DNA of 64,000 nt from Oreocharis arfaki (Eukaryota; Chordata; Aves; Passeriformes; Paramythiidae). Shown here one piece after another: positions 47,755 through 60,688 of the stretch. A program made the position numbers and the translations under genes. Each line of letters starts with the position of its first letter. The stretch's first letter is position 1. Below the pieces are notes generated by a model. The model was not told the DNA's origin, made no database searches, and saw only the letters and a list, made by a program, of their open reading frames with translations. Where the stretch lies: assembly GCA_013398015.1 (NCBI GenBank), contig VZRR01004518.1:81150-145149 (forward strand), in the 5' to 3' direction.

Positions 47755-47940
47755 CTTAGCTATTTGGACACACCAGTTCAGCAGGAGCTGGGAGCCAATA
47801 TTATCCTTATGTTCATGGACATAATCCAGGAGGCAGCCATGAGGCATCAGCTGAGTGACCAGCTGAATGGTCGGGCTCAAGCACACGCCCAGGAGTCTCA
47901 CCAGGTGTGGGTGGTCCATGCTGGCCATGATGAGAGCTTC
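47755..47940 (-). CDS. ERBB4: ERBB4 kinase-domain exon (equivalent to EGFR exon 20)
   Basis: This internal exon encodes 62 residues of the ErbB4 receptor tyrosine kinase, the neuregulin receptor of the plasma membrane. It begins with GAA, the alpha-C helix glutamate that pairs with the catalytic lysine, and runs through PHLVRLLGVCL, QLVTQLMPHGCLL, HEHKDNIGSQ and ends at NWCVQIAK. By alignment to EGFR, T29 of the exon is the gatekeeper (T790), Q30-P33 form the hinge and C36 equals C797. The isoleucine/methionine pattern at the start (EALIMASMDHPH) and the PHGCLL hinge fit ErbB4 better than EGFR or ErbB2. The acceptor is a T-rich tract ending ttacag (AG at 47941-47942) and the donor is GTATGT from 47754 downward. 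Length is exactly 186 bp and both junctions are phase 0, as in EGFR. There are no stops or frameshifts, so this is the functional gene and not a retrocopy. The ATP-loop and catalytic-loop exons are not in the window. Confidence 0.97.
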
Positions 47941-50900
47941 CTGTAACAATAAAAATGACCCAAACGTTACCCCAGTGTGCTCAAAGACTCGACACACAAG
48001 AGTGACTAAAGGGGATCAGTGCCCCCTGAGCATGAATTCCTGTCTATCCAGTGCTAGGCATACTTAGGGAACCTCCAGTCTGATGTAACGCACACTTGAT
48101 GTTCCGAGTCCCAAAAAACAAGAGTCAGACCATCTGCACAAATCTAAAATTCTGCACTGCCCCACATTTCCTGTCCCATTGCAGCCACAGAAACAAAGAT
48201 GTAGGTGTGACACACTGTACTTAAAGGCCTCCTTCCTCTTGTTTTACTTCTCCTAATTTTGCTTCTTGAATATGTTTTCCCAACTTGTAGTTAGTCCATT
48301 GGGCATCATCTTCATGTTATGCAAGTAAACTGTGCCCTTTGTTTACATCAAGATGATTTTGTGGCAAGGTATTTGATGAAACTGTGCTAAAATCAGAGCA
48401 CAGATCCGAGAATTTATTCTCAGTATTTTATAGATTTAAGCATGTAAAGTTGTATGTTGATTGATGCTTTCCAAAGTTCAGCCTGCAAAGGTTTAAGAAT
48501 CAGGAGGTTTAGTGTGGGCTTCTCCAATGTGCCTGATGCTCCTAAGTCCTTCTGAAAGTCAGCAGATTTGTGAAGACATTGGGATATGACCATCTCTGCG
48601 TCTGCTGCACAGCAGAGCCTAAACCTGAGGCTGTGACTGTGCAGTTGTACTCCAGGGGCAGCAGCACTCCTCCCTGTCTTCTCACCCACATGTAAATCAC
48701 TACAGGAAGCAGCAGCTTTCTAAATCTGAGCCTCTTAGTTCAGTTTCTGATTCTTCCATGTCCTCTCCCAACAGATCTTGGATGAGTTAATTTTGGTTTT
48801 TTCCACATTTTAGCTTTTCACACAGAAAAGACTTTACTTCCCTTTTCCAGACCATGAGGAGTTTTCAGCTACCACGCTAAGTTTTGGCTACCAAGCTGAT
48901 CCAGGACCAAGGACCAGAAGGTTTAATCTTGGCTGTGCTCTTTGACCGTACAGTTCATACCCCTGATCAGTAGCACAGAAGCTCCTTATAAAAACCCTAT
49001 ATAGCAGTTCTTAGAGGTTATGCTGCCATCACAAGCAACTGGCATTCAAATGTAGCAAGGAGAAAGCTTTTCTCTCTCATTCACTGAGTCCTCCTTTTCA
49101 AGACCACTTCATCATGGCAATGGAACAATGAAAAGTGAGATAAAATTGTGGCTATGTAAGGGTATTTTGGCTGTCTTCTTTTTTTTTCCTCAAAAAAACC
49201 CAATATGACATCTTTCTGACAACTTACAGAATAACAGTTGTAATAGTGCTAAAGAAGGAAAGAAAAAAAAAGATGAAACAAATTTGTCACTAGAGGAACA
49301 TAAAGGTTGGGGGGTTTTTTCCCTTCCCTATATTAAGGCAAAAGAAAAAAAATGGTTCTGGAAAGTAGGCTGAGTTTGTATTAAAGGAAATTGCTCATCA
49401 TTGTATAAAGAATATTTGAAACCAAATTGCAGATATTTGCATAATAGTTCTTTTACTTTCTATCCCCCTCTTTTTTTGGTAAAACAAAAAGATGAACAAG
49501 ACATTAATTGTAGGGTTTTTTCCCTCCCAGTAAGAAAAGAGCAGATGGTTCTCACAGGCGGGAGCAACTCCTTCCCTTTTCTTCCTCAATGTATGTGAAG
49601 AAATAAATAAATTAATAAATAGAGGCTATTTGATGGGATAATAGAGGAGCAGATCTGAGAAAGATTCTGATGCAACAAATTAGAAAAGGGATCTGAATTT
49701 AACTAGTTTTGATCATGTTCAAATTAATAGTTCCCTCTCAACTCTTAAGTACGGGGACTCCTTGAAACAATTTTAGCCTTTCTTCGGCTGTGACTTAAAA
49801 ATGTCCCTAAAGGCCAACAGAATAAATACCTGCAGACAGGGGAATTACCCAATTTCCAGAGCACAAAATTACTCTGCCTCATTTTTTCTTTTTTACCCCA
49901 TTCATTTTTCTCCTGCAGATGCATACAGGGATAGCACTTGCTGCCCACTCCCTCTCTGAGTAAAGGTAAGAAGTTCCCTGGGAGCTTGGAGCTGGAGTAT
50001 TTTTCTTTATAATCTGCACTGATTAGAACAGAGATGAGATTTTTTTTTTGTCTACCAAGGGCCGAGACAGAAAGCTTTGAAGCTTGTGTCCATTGGTCTC
50101 CAGCTACTCTCCATTGCCAAGTCTATCTGGGTCCAAAGGAAAAACACTTCTGTACAATAATACAAGCAAGCAGTGCCATTTGTCTCATTCTGATGTTACA
50201 GGAAAGCACATGCTTTTCCAATAGTTTTGGGCAAGAGTTTCAGGAAAAAAAGTAAAAATGTTGTTTATAAAATATTACGGACTTCTCCGTAATGAATTAA
50301 AACACACAACAGAGAGCAAGGAAATCTTCATTATAGATCTAAGCCACTAATGGATACTAATTTAGCATGAATTCTGGCTTCACATAGTTATTCTCATTAG
50401 TAAAACTATTGTTATTTTTATTGAACTTGCGTCTACATAAGAACTAAAATCAGGGCTATGTGTATCCAGCACAGCACAAACACAAAGTAAAAGAGATTGC
50501 AATTGTTCTGCTAGAGCCTAATTAGACAAAACAGACAAACAACAACAACAGAAACATTATGACTTAGCAGCATTTTAAGAATCTGTTCAGCAAATAAGGA
50601 ATACAAGTCCCCAGTTTCAAACCTGTTTGGACATGAAAGACCCTAGAGCTGCAGTCTTTGTGGCATGTTGACGCTCAACAGCCTGGTTCCTTATATAATT
50701 GTCCAAAACATTTAAGCAGGTGAGGTGCCTAAATTCACAAACTCGGCCGGTGGCACTGGCATCTTTCAAAACCAGCCTCTGCAATTTTCTGGACCTTTTG
50801 GTAGCTGTGTGTCTGCAACTCTTGTCTCTACACTCAATTGTCACAATTACAGGAACGAGAATGAAATTCTAATTTAATGGAGAAGAAACTGAAGTATCAA

Positions 50901-51484
50901 AAGGGTACAACCTTCTGTTCAAAGTCACATGGGAAGTCTGGAGCACAAGTGGAAACAGTTCCCCAGATCACTTTACTTTTCTCTCCTGAAAAAATTCTTT
51001 TGATGGTTGAAATATTAAAGGGATGGAGGAGAGAGAAATGATTAAGATCTGACACTTCATCTTCCCCTAGGAGCCAGAGTCTCTGTAACATCATGTGCTC
51101 ACAGTGGCATCAGAGAAACGACAGGAGCGGTGACAGCTTTGAAAGGCTCCTGATGGTCACCAGGCACCCTCCCTCGCCTGCCAGCAGCAGCAGTGAGTTA
51201 TCACTAGAGTAACTCTCCAGCCAAACCGGTTCTGGAGTTCCTTCACGCCGCTGCTGCTCAGGTATTATGGGCTACAGCAGTGCATGGCAGCCACACACAG
51301 CACAGCTCTGGAGCGCAGTCTGCTCACGATGCAGCCTGTCCTAAGCCTGCGCAGCTGGGGCTGGGCTACTGCAGGGGCTCAAACAGGCTACTCACAGCAA
51401 GGCTGTGCTTGTATGTTCTGTTCACAGCAGCGCTTGCAGTGCCCCAGTATCTGAGGGGCAGGCTGGCAAAGAAAGACCTTGATG
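47941..51484. other. Intron upstream of the exon, nothing recognised
   Basis: The polypyrimidine tract and AG of the acceptor occupy 47941 to about 47965. Elsewhere only short A/T runs and chance frames are seen; 51.1-51.48 kb is somewhat richer in GC. Confidence 0.6.
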
Positions 51485-51720
51485 CAGAAGGCAGCTAAGC
51501 CTGCAGGCAGCTTGGCAGGGCTATGGTTTTGTCCCCCCAGCCTCACCACAGGTGACTTCAGTTCTGTGTTCAGCTCAGTCTCATCTCACATCTTCTCAGA
51601 TGTGCTATTTTATAAAAAGAAATCATGTCACATCCATCATTCCTCTCCTCCCCCTTTTGAATGTGGTTACATTATTGCTCCATTAAGCTCAACTCCTGTG
51701 ATTTATACACACAAGCCTGT
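51485..51720 (+). repeat. Dispersed direct repeat, copy 1
   Basis: About 236 bp, from cagaaggcagctaagcctgc to atttatacacacaagcctg. It matches 53619-53855 in the same orientation at roughly 85-90 percent by eye, with the best conserved core at ttttgaatgtggttacattattgctccattaagctca. I do not recognise the family. Confidence 0.9.
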
Positions 51721-53618
51721 ATTAAACAGTAACACTAAACAATGACATAGATGTTATTTTAACGGTTCACAGTGATCTACCTGCCATGCACACTAAGTAA
51801 CAAGACAGCAGCCCAAAGAAGGGTGAGTTTGCAGGTCCCAGTGAGCAATCACCAGACCTGTGACTAGTTTCTGTCAGCAGAGCTATGTCAAAAGGGGTCT
51901 GAGGAGCTGCAATTGCAATTTGAAAATCTCACCTAAAACTGTTTCCTGATCTATCCATACTCTGCAGTCATGTTTGAAATATCTTTAATTTGGCTGCTGT
52001 TTCTGAAAAGTAACTCAAAATCCAACTAAAACACGATTTTCATTTTGGCCTTCCAGGACGGGTAAAAAACCCCAGTTCTCGAGACTGTGAGAAAAAAGAG
52101 TGTTCTGAGTAGATCTACAGCACATCTTATAAGATGGGATTTAACGTCCCACTTTCCTACTTTGATATGTTATTGCTAATGATTACAACTGACAACAGAA
52201 CACAAATATTAGCCAGCATGGTGGGTCCTGAAGAACAAGACCTTTGTTACTGGTGTACTCAGCAAGGTGCATGTGTCAGTAGCAGTAAGATAATGCCATA
52301 CACTGCCATACCTAGGTCCATGCTGAAAATTTATTTCCACCCAGAGCGGCCCAGGGCACAACTCTCTTCAGTTCATGCCCTCATTCATTAGTACACCAGC
52401 TGAGTACATGGTCAAGCATCCCTGGCCAGACTTTTCCTGAGATGCTGGAGATGGCAGTTCCTGAGGTCCCTGAGATCCTGGAACCAGGCAGACCTGACAG
52501 CAAGCCATCACCCTGCCAGGTCGAACACCATGCTCTAAAGGAAATCTGGACATAAGAATCATTCAAAGACCTCCAGGCTGCCTACAGAGGCTCTGAAACA
52601 TGCTAACCTTTGTGTCATTCAGAGTCCTGTGCCCCATAGTGGATTCTAGCACCTAATGCAGCACTTGGTCACCTCCCCCGCTTGGTGCTGCAGAATTAGT
52701 CCAACAAGAGAATGACCATTTGAAGCAATATTGATTATCAAATTTAAATATCTGGCAGAAGGGAAAAGGAACTCCTTCTGAAGGCCTGCTCTTTAACACA
52801 AAAGCTTCCTGAGTACCAGTGGCCATACACAGAGCACTAGGGGACACTCACCGACAGGCAGCCACTGTCCCCTCCCAACGCTCCACACACACATGCTTCC
52901 CTCAGAGCGTGGGCAGGAGAAACTTGCCCCCTGTTCAAGGGAAGTATCACAGATCTCCTTCCCCAATTTGGCAAGCCCAGAATAAATGTTGCTGCTCCTC
53001 TCAACCCAGATGAAGATATTCACCTGATAAAGAGTTAAGTAATCACAAAGTCTGAAAAATCTGATTTCCTAACCTTCTGCTTCTAAATGTTCTTGCCATT
53101 AGATGCCCTCAAACAAAGCAAAACAAAAGATGCCAGAAAAGAACAACTCAGCTGCTTTTCCTAATAATTCTTGAGTAAATAAATGTATTTAAAAGCTAAC
53201 TTTGTACTGTGCTGTGCATTTTTCTGAAAGCACATCTGCGCTAATGGGAGAGATACTACACTGAATACACTGCTTTTTACATTAATTTTACAATTCTTAT
53301 AGTAGCTGGGGCAAACACCTGTCTGGAATGCACGTCTGACCTGCTGCAGGGCAGATCCAATTACACTCCAGCATTTAACATATTTCAAAGCCTTTTGTTT
53401 GTCTGCTAGGTCTTAAAATTGTTTAGGTGGTAGCTTATTTAGCCTATGCAGTCTGCAGAACTACTTAAGCTAAGAGACAGAACAAATACACATTTAACAA
53501 CATGCATGCCCACACTGGTAGCATAAAAGTGACACCCATCGCTGTATTTCCTCTGTACTACCTATGCAAGATGTTGCTTTCATGGCTTTCCAGCACTGCT
53601 GTACTTCAAGCAATTTTT
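51721..53618. other. Intron between direct repeats, nothing recognised
   Basis: No coding or repeat signal supported in this 1.9-kb spacer. Confidence 0.55.
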
Positions 53619-53880
53619 CAGAAGGCAACTAAACCTGCAGGCAGCTTGGCAGGGCCATGGTTGTGTCCCCCCAGCCTCACCACAGGTGACTTCAGTTGAG
53701 TCTTCCATGTTCAGCTCAGCCCTACCTTCTCAGATGTGCTTTTTTGTAAAAAGAAATCATGTCACATTGATCATTCCTCTCTTCTGCCCCTTTTGAATGT
53801 GGTTACATTATTGCTCCATTAAGCTCAGCTCCTGTGATTTATACACCCAAGCCTGGCTTTTATACACCCAAGCCCGGCTT
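53619..53880 (+). repeat. Dispersed direct repeat, copy 2
   Basis: Second copy of the 51485 repeat, starting cagaaggcaactaaacctgc. Its 3' end carries an internal tandem duplication of a roughly 23-bp unit, tttatacacccaagcc(t/c)ggc (about 53838-53880), absent from copy 1. Confidence 0.9.
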
Positions 53881-56800
53881 ATGCCAGTATTCCTGAGGAA
53901 ACACGTTTTGGTGACTGCACCCTCCTGGGAGACAGTGGCCATGCCCAGATGGTGCACAACGTTCTCTCAATTTCTCTCGAGAGAAGGAGGAGTCAGGAGC
54001 AAATGAACAGAGGTATTAAAAAAATTAATAATCTTCCTATAAATCCATGCTCCAAGCATGAAGTAAAGCGAATGCTTACAGAACTACAGGTTCATCAGAG
54101 GTGGCTGCATGGAAGTGCAGCAGTGCACATCCAGGTCCAGATCCTGTATTCACACTCACCCAGCCAATTGTTTTTCCTGTGGGGGAATGCTGAATGTGGC
54201 TGGCATGGCAGGAAATAACTAGAGGTCCAAAAGCCCTGTTTTTAAGGGGGTTTAATGATCTGTTAGCCAGAGTTTTGCACTAACCACCATCTCCTTGAAA
54301 CTCCGTCCATGCCTGTTTTGCTTTAGGAAGCCACGTTAAGGAACCCCTCTATGTAACCAGAGAAGGTCCCACAATGAGTCTTGTTTGCATGTATTTTCTC
54401 AGAGCCAGGACAAACACTTAGGATTAAGGAGGCTACAGGTTTTGAAGGGGTGGTTTTGGACTTCATATCTTTTGGATGTAAGAGATTTGAGCTTTTTTGA
54501 GCTCAGTTTTCAATGAGGACCTTAAGCAGAGGTTCATTGGGTAGGTAGTGGAGTTACTGCATACTTAGACTGGAGTATAAGTGTGCTGCACCATTAAATA
54601 TTGAGACTAACTTAGTTGTTCAGAAAGTTCTGGAAATCCATCTGTCAGGTGTGCCACTACTCTAGGATAAAAACTAAGAATAAAAAATAAAACAAAAATA
54701 AAATTCCACTTCAGGGACCACACCCTGTGGTCTATTCATGCACAGATATGATGGAAACAGTATCAGACAAGTGCCACTCATTTGACTCCTATCAAGCCTG
54801 TGCCATCAGGAGAAGATGGCCCCAGGTCAGTGTCCTGCAGCCTGGTGAGGAGCCAGGCATGGCACAACACTGGAGCACTGTGCTCTCCACTGCCCACGAT
54901 CAGAGTTGGTCTCTGGCTGCTCTCTCACTGCTGAGAGCCTTTTCTGGAGGTGTGATGTGTCTTTAAATGTGCTGCATCTCTTAGAGCAGGCAAACCCTCT
55001 GACACTGCCCTGCCTGTCACAGCACTTGCACAGCACAGAGGGTACCAGTCTGACTGACTCCTCACAGGCACTGCCTGCGTTGTTGACACTGAATTCAAAA
55101 GCCAGCGATTGCCCCATGTGATTCAAATGCATCAGAGAGATGGCCCACTTTCCTCCAAACACTTGGAACTAGCACAAATCAGGGATGTGAAAGCTCTCCC
55201 TCTTGAAGGTCATACTTGCAGATTGCTGGGTCAAACCTTCCTGCCCACCTCAGAGAAGCAGTAGGTCCCATTCATGCAGGAATAGACACCTTCATGCGCT
55301 TACAGAAGCAGTCCTGGCTCACTCATTATGTATTTTGGAGCAACATAAAATAGATTAGGAAAAAAAGCGGTACTGTGATCCCTGTGCTGCAAACACATGG
55401 ACCACCATACTCACTCCAACAGGGCTCAGGTGCTGAGAATTGGTGCTGAAATGCTTGAAAGTGTAGGAGATACATTTTGTACAACCCCCACACCACATGC
55501 TCCTTCCTTCTCCCTGCTTTGCGCCAATTAAGGCTCCCAATTCATCAGAGCTTGAGTTAGCAGAGGAGGAACCTCAGCTCCCACCAGAAGTTCTGTGAAT
55601 CTTGCCCAGAAACACTGATCATGGTGATGAGAAAGCAAAATCTAGCCCATTTTCAAGTTCACTTTTATGCGTAATAGCCAAGGACCTCAGCAATCAGAAT
55701 TGCTCTCATTGAAAGTTGTCAGGAGAAGTAACAGTGGGCTTCATTCTGGGGATTCCCCCCGTACAGATCAGGAGTAGGTGGTTTAACGATAAAAATACCG
55801 TGTCATTCAGACAAATGTTTTACTTACAGCCTGTGACACATCTCATTATTTCAGAGCAGTCTGTCCAAAGTGATTAGTTTCTTACTATTTTGATGCAACT
55901 AGCAAAATATTTGAAGTTGTAACCATGCAGTCTAACAAAGCCATCATTTCAGCAGTGCTCAAACGGGAGGGTAAAAAGACATTATCACTGACCAGCTTAT
56001 GCATATTTTCAGCCTTGGCTGCACATACCTTTCTGAAGGAGGGAGTTATTGCTTTGATTTTTGATTTAAGATGAGTGATGGCAAGGTCTCTAGAATGAAA
56101 AAAAAATCTATCAAGTTCTCATTCCTTTCTGAAGCGTCTTCAGGCATTGCTTTGATATTTTCTGGTATCACTGAAAAGCTTGACTTTATAATCACATACT
56201 CAAAGCCCCTTCCTTCTTCAAGATCAATTTAAAGGGATAGCATCAGGTTAAAACCTAATTTCATCAAGTATATAATCAACATTAAGAATTGTTTAATCAA
56301 AGATACATTTTGCCTGGTATTTAATTTCTTACAACTGAGAATTCAAATCAGACTCATCTCCATCTTTCCCTCATTTGTATTCAGCTGCACAAGAGCCTCA
56401 CACTCAGGACCTGGGTACTGCAAAGGGATGGTATTTAAACATGGAAAGTTTCATTGCACTGTTTGGTTCACTGTTAGATTTTTATTCTCCTGACCAAGCT
56501 GGCATCAGTGAGCCACAAAGTCCTTAAAAGCTGCCTTGCGCTCCCTGTGTCAAATCAGCATGTCTCTGCCTATGATTTCCTCCTAAGTTTCTACAGCTCT
56601 GCCTCCCACCTATTCTTCCCTACTTTCTTTACCACTCTGCTGACCTGCTCTTCTTCTGAAGATAAGATACTCCTCTTTAAAAAGACTCTTTAAAGAACTC
56701 ATGGCCCTCAAAGGGCAGGATGGGGACAGCAGGGGAGGGGTGGCAGCTGCAGCTGGCCATGCCTCATGCAGGTGTGGGTGTGGTTGGGGTTGCTAACACC

Positions 56801-57574
56801 TGGTCAGCTCTAAAGTATTGATGTTCATTGGCAATAAATTCAGCTAAATTCCGCCCTAGATTTCCACAAGATTTGGGCACCCTACTGTCAGGGTAATACA
56901 TCCAGACATATCTAACAATGTAATAATAATGACTCTTTTTTTCATGTTAATAAAATGTTGGCACCTGCAATAACCTCCAGATCAAACAAAACATCAGATC
57001 TTTTATGTATGGCCAGTCTCAGGTCCTGGCATCTGTCAGGGTGAGCTGAACAACTCTAAAACCAAATACGTTTCAATGAATGGCTGCCTGCTACCAATAC
57101 AAACACCTCAGTCAAATCCACAAATACAACTGTATTTAATAGTTTTTATTTGTGCCTGTGTGGATGCTCTTGACAAGGAAAAATCTTACTGAATCACAGA
57201 AGCCAAGCAGAAAGTTGTAGACAAATACCATTCAAACTTGCAGTACTGCTGAGCGAATGCCTATTTTATAAGTGATCTAATTTGAAGATGCTACAAAGAG
57301 GGTGAAATAATTATTTATGTCATGTTTTCATCCTCTTTTGTGAATTACCACAATCTCAAGATCATTAATTATGCTCATAAGATGGCCTGGTATCACAGAT
57401 CCTGCATTTCTAAAGGACTATCCACTAATAGGACTTTACAAGTCAAAACCCAAACATTTTTTCCTAGCATTTGCTACAGCAAACTCTGACAAGACCAACT
57501 GGGGTGAATCAGCTTTTCAACAACCTTGCAGCTGTCTGGGAAAAAAAGTGAAAAAGGGTCTTTCTAAGTGATAT
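53881..57574. other. Intron, little recognised
   Basis: A short stretch at about 56700-56890 is G-rich and followed by CATTGGCAATAAATTC; it could be an LTR tail but has no confirmed ends. The rest is unremarkable. Confidence 0.45.
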
Positions 57575-58585
57575 TGCCAGGGAAACTTCAGGCACAGGAA
57601 GAACTAGTGGTGTCTCCCAGGGATCAGTGCCGGGCCCATCTCTGTTTAATATCTTCATTGATGATATGGATGAGGGGATTGAGTCCACCATAAGTAAACC
57701 TGCAGATGACACCAGGCTGGGAGCATGTGTCAATCTGTTGGAGGGTAGGGGGGCTCTGCAAAGGGACCTGGACAGGCTGGATAGATGGGCCGAGTCCAAA
57801 AATGTGAAGTTTAACAAATCAAAGTGCTGGGTCCTGCACTTTGGCTACAACAACCCCTGCAGTGTTACAGGCCGAGGACAGAGTGGCTGGACAGTGCCCA
57901 GGCAGAAAGGGACCTGGGGGTACTGGTTGACAGCCGACTCAACACGATCCAGCAGTGTTCCCTGGTGGCCAAGAAGGCCAATGGCATCCTGGCCTGTATC
58001 AGGAATAGTGTGGCCAGCAGGACCAGGGAAGTCCTTCTTCCCCTGTACTTGGCACTGGTGAGACCGCACCTTGAGTACTGTGTCCAGTTCTGGGCCCCTC
58101 AGCTCAGGAAGGATGTTGAGACACTTGAACATGCCCAAAGGAGGGCGGCAAGGCTGGTGAAGGGCTTGGAACACAAGCCCTCTGAGGAACGACTGAGGGA
58201 GCTGGGGTTGCTTAGCCTGGAGAAAAGAAGGCTCAGGGGAGACCTCAACATTCTCTAGAACTCCCTGACAGGAGGGTACAACCAGGTGGGGGTAGGGCTC
58301 TTCTCCCAGGCAACAACTGACAGGATGAGAGGACACAGCCTTAAGCTGCACCAGGGGAAGTTTAGGTTAGACATCAGGAAAAAATTCTTCACAGAAAGAG
58401 TGATTGGGCATTGGAATGGGCTGCCCAGGGAGGTGGTAGAATCACCATCCATGGAGGTGTTTAAAAAAACACTGGATGTGGTTCTCAGTGCCATGGTTTA
58501 ATTGATGAGGAGGTGGTTAGGTCATAGGTAGGACTTAATGATCTCAAAGGTCTTTTCCAACCTAGTTCATTCTCTGATTCTGTGA
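57575..58585 (+). mobile_element. CR1 LINE, 5'-truncated, with RT 3' region
   Basis: About 1 kb of a CR1 non-LTR retrotransposon, opposite in orientation to ERBB4. The translation shows the reverse transcriptase palm text SLFNIFIDDMDEGIE and a PADD box (57699-57710) where active elements have an aromatic-ADD catalytic motif. This is followed by LLEGRGALQRDLDRLDRWAE, then, after a frameshift near 57850-57880, RNSVASRTREVLLPLYLALV and RLVKGLEHKPSEERLRELGL. A stop at 58256-58258 and a small deletion interrupt the frame before LDIRKKFFTERVIGHWNGLP. The 3' end is attctctgattctgtga at 58569-58585. Non-functional: truncated, frameshifted and altered at the active site. Confidence 0.97.
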
Positions 58586-60330
58586 ACTATTAGGAAACTT
58601 GGAAGCTCAAGGCACTACCACTGTGCCAAAGTTAGTGCTAGAGACATATCCAGAGCAGCTGTGTGCATGTGCCATGCAAAGCTTACTTTCAGATCTGAAG
58701 CAGGGTCCATTAGCAGCCTGATTACAAAGCAGCAACCCTATCCACACTGTGGAGACTTTTGTCTGACAGAACCTATTTTGCATCTTACTGCCAAGATCAG
58801 TAGTCAAGCGGCTGATATTTAATAAAAAGCAGGAAAAAGTATCCATAGCAGTTCCACAATCAGCCTCTCTAACCAACACAATTACTATTCGGCATGACTT
58901 TTATAAAGCAGAAGTATGGTTACATATAATTAATCCATGTATTCCTTGTTGCATGCCTTCACATTTTTGTTTCTTTAAAAGACCTAACACCACCATGGTG
59001 TGATCACTTTACTGGGATGAAAGATGATGCTAAACCTCTGAGGGGCAGCACAAAACAACATCACTTGTCAGTTCCTTGGTCATTTATAGTGGACTTCTGT
59101 GCCAGTGAAATGCCAAAGGCCCAGAAAGCTGCAGCACATCACTGAGAGGAGCACTCCTCACTTTTTTGCAGAGGGCTGATCTGCAAGTTTGAGTGGAGCT
59201 ACAAACATTTAGAAGATGACATAATGTGGCCTAAGGTGTTTTCTGGAGCTTCAGAACACTTTGAAAGCTTGCCAAGCAGTCACATTAACACTGACATCAA
59301 TAACCTTTTGTGGTCTGGAGTTTACTCCTATCTGTCCCCCTCACCTGATGAAGAGATTTGTCACAGAACAACCAGACACATCTCCCATTCCTGCTTAAAA
59401 CCAGGCAGGACACAGCATTCAGATCCTCAGAAATGGCCCAGCTCTGGAAAATGGTTCCCTGCTGTCCACAACCTAATCACATGCACTAAGTGTTTAATAT
59501 TCCAATTAGGATTGGACAACATCCTTGCCTAATTAACACAGTCTGATTTTTGAAACAACAAATGACTTCAAAGGAGAAAATTCACCAGAGCTGATTCAGA
59601 AAATGACAAAAACAGGTGCTTCAATCACTATCATATTTCAAAAAAACATCTTCTGGTGGAGGACTTCACTGGAATATATTTCTCATTGAAAAGCTTCAGC
59701 AAAAACATCCTTTTAGTTTCAGCAAGTTAATAAGTGTTTTACCAAGAAATATTTGTTCAATATTTTACCAAGAAAACAATTCCAACAAGGAAACTCATTT
59801 TCTCTCCTCAGTCCAAATATAATTTTTTCCAAACACTTTGGTTATTAAAATAGCTTTTCTGAGGGACTTGTGTTTTTAGCTGGTGACTCTAGCTATTGAT
59901 CTAAACCAACAAGACTTCATTCGAAAAAAAACGAACAATTTGCTTGGCTTCAGAAAACAAGAAGCTAAATTCTGGTTCTATGCATACCAATCATCCCACT
60001 GAACTCCTTCAAAGGGAGCCCAGCCAGCAAAAGCATTCTTGACACTGGAGAATGTTTCCAAATGGATTCAGCCCAGGGGCTGCCTATCCACCGACATGGC
60101 TCAGTCAATCAAAGCCCTGGGAACTGCCTGTAGCCAGTCCCTGTCCCACATTCTCCTACTTCATTGAGGTTTTACATTTCCATCAGATAAACTGTTCTTT
60201 GTACCTCAGCTGTTTCCTACCTTTGCACTGCTCCATGCAGTGCATGGAATTTAGTTAAATTCAGAATTTACCTGTGCAAGTTCATCAAGGAGAGCCTTTG
60301 AAGCTGCAATTTGTCAGCCTAGCTCAAAAA
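58586..60330. other. Intron, nothing recognised
   Basis: No repeat, exon or regulatory element supported. Confidence 0.55.
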
Positions 60331-60340
60331 TCTACACAAC

Positions 60341-60688
60341 TGTCGCTGCGCAATGTGGACGGCAAGGAAAAACGAGAGCCCAAGCCGAGAGCAAAGTTGA
60401 GAGAAAGTGAATTATTTATTTAATGACAGACGTGATTTATATAATCCTCGTATTGGTATATGGCAAAAGATCATTGGCCTCTGGTCCAACCACCTCTCCA
60501 AGTGATTGGTTGGACCTCATGAAACCTATTTGCAAAATATTTCTACTTAGATTCATAGCAAACTTACATACAAACAACAGGTGCAAGATGTTTGGAAAAC
60601 CGTCTTGCTTGTTCACATGAGAACCAACAGCTTTCTCACAGAATACTTGCAAAATGCTGGATTTTTCCCTGCCAGCAGCTTTTCAGCA
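60341..60688 (-). mobile_element. Short LTR, alpharetrovirus-type layout
   Basis: The plus strand begins TGTCGCTGCGCAATGTGG, so the minus-strand end is GCAGCGACA, like the 3' end of the provirus LTR at 5886. On the minus strand a TATATAA box (about 60444-60436) is followed within about 20 bp by AATAAA (60420-60415), the tight TATA/poly(A) spacing typical of alpharetroviral LTRs. The far boundary is not certain. An 8-nt direct repeat tctacaca at 60331-60338 and 60689-60696 suggests the element spans about 348 bp with an upstream end at TGCTGAAAAGC, although two extra bases (ac) sit between the repeat and TGTCGC. No internal genes. Confidence 0.6.

Noticed and set aside
56690..56910. Possible LTR end with CATTGG, AATAAA and a TTTGGGCACC primer-site-like word
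   Set aside because: No TG/CA boundary, no target duplication and no partner LTR or internal sequence.
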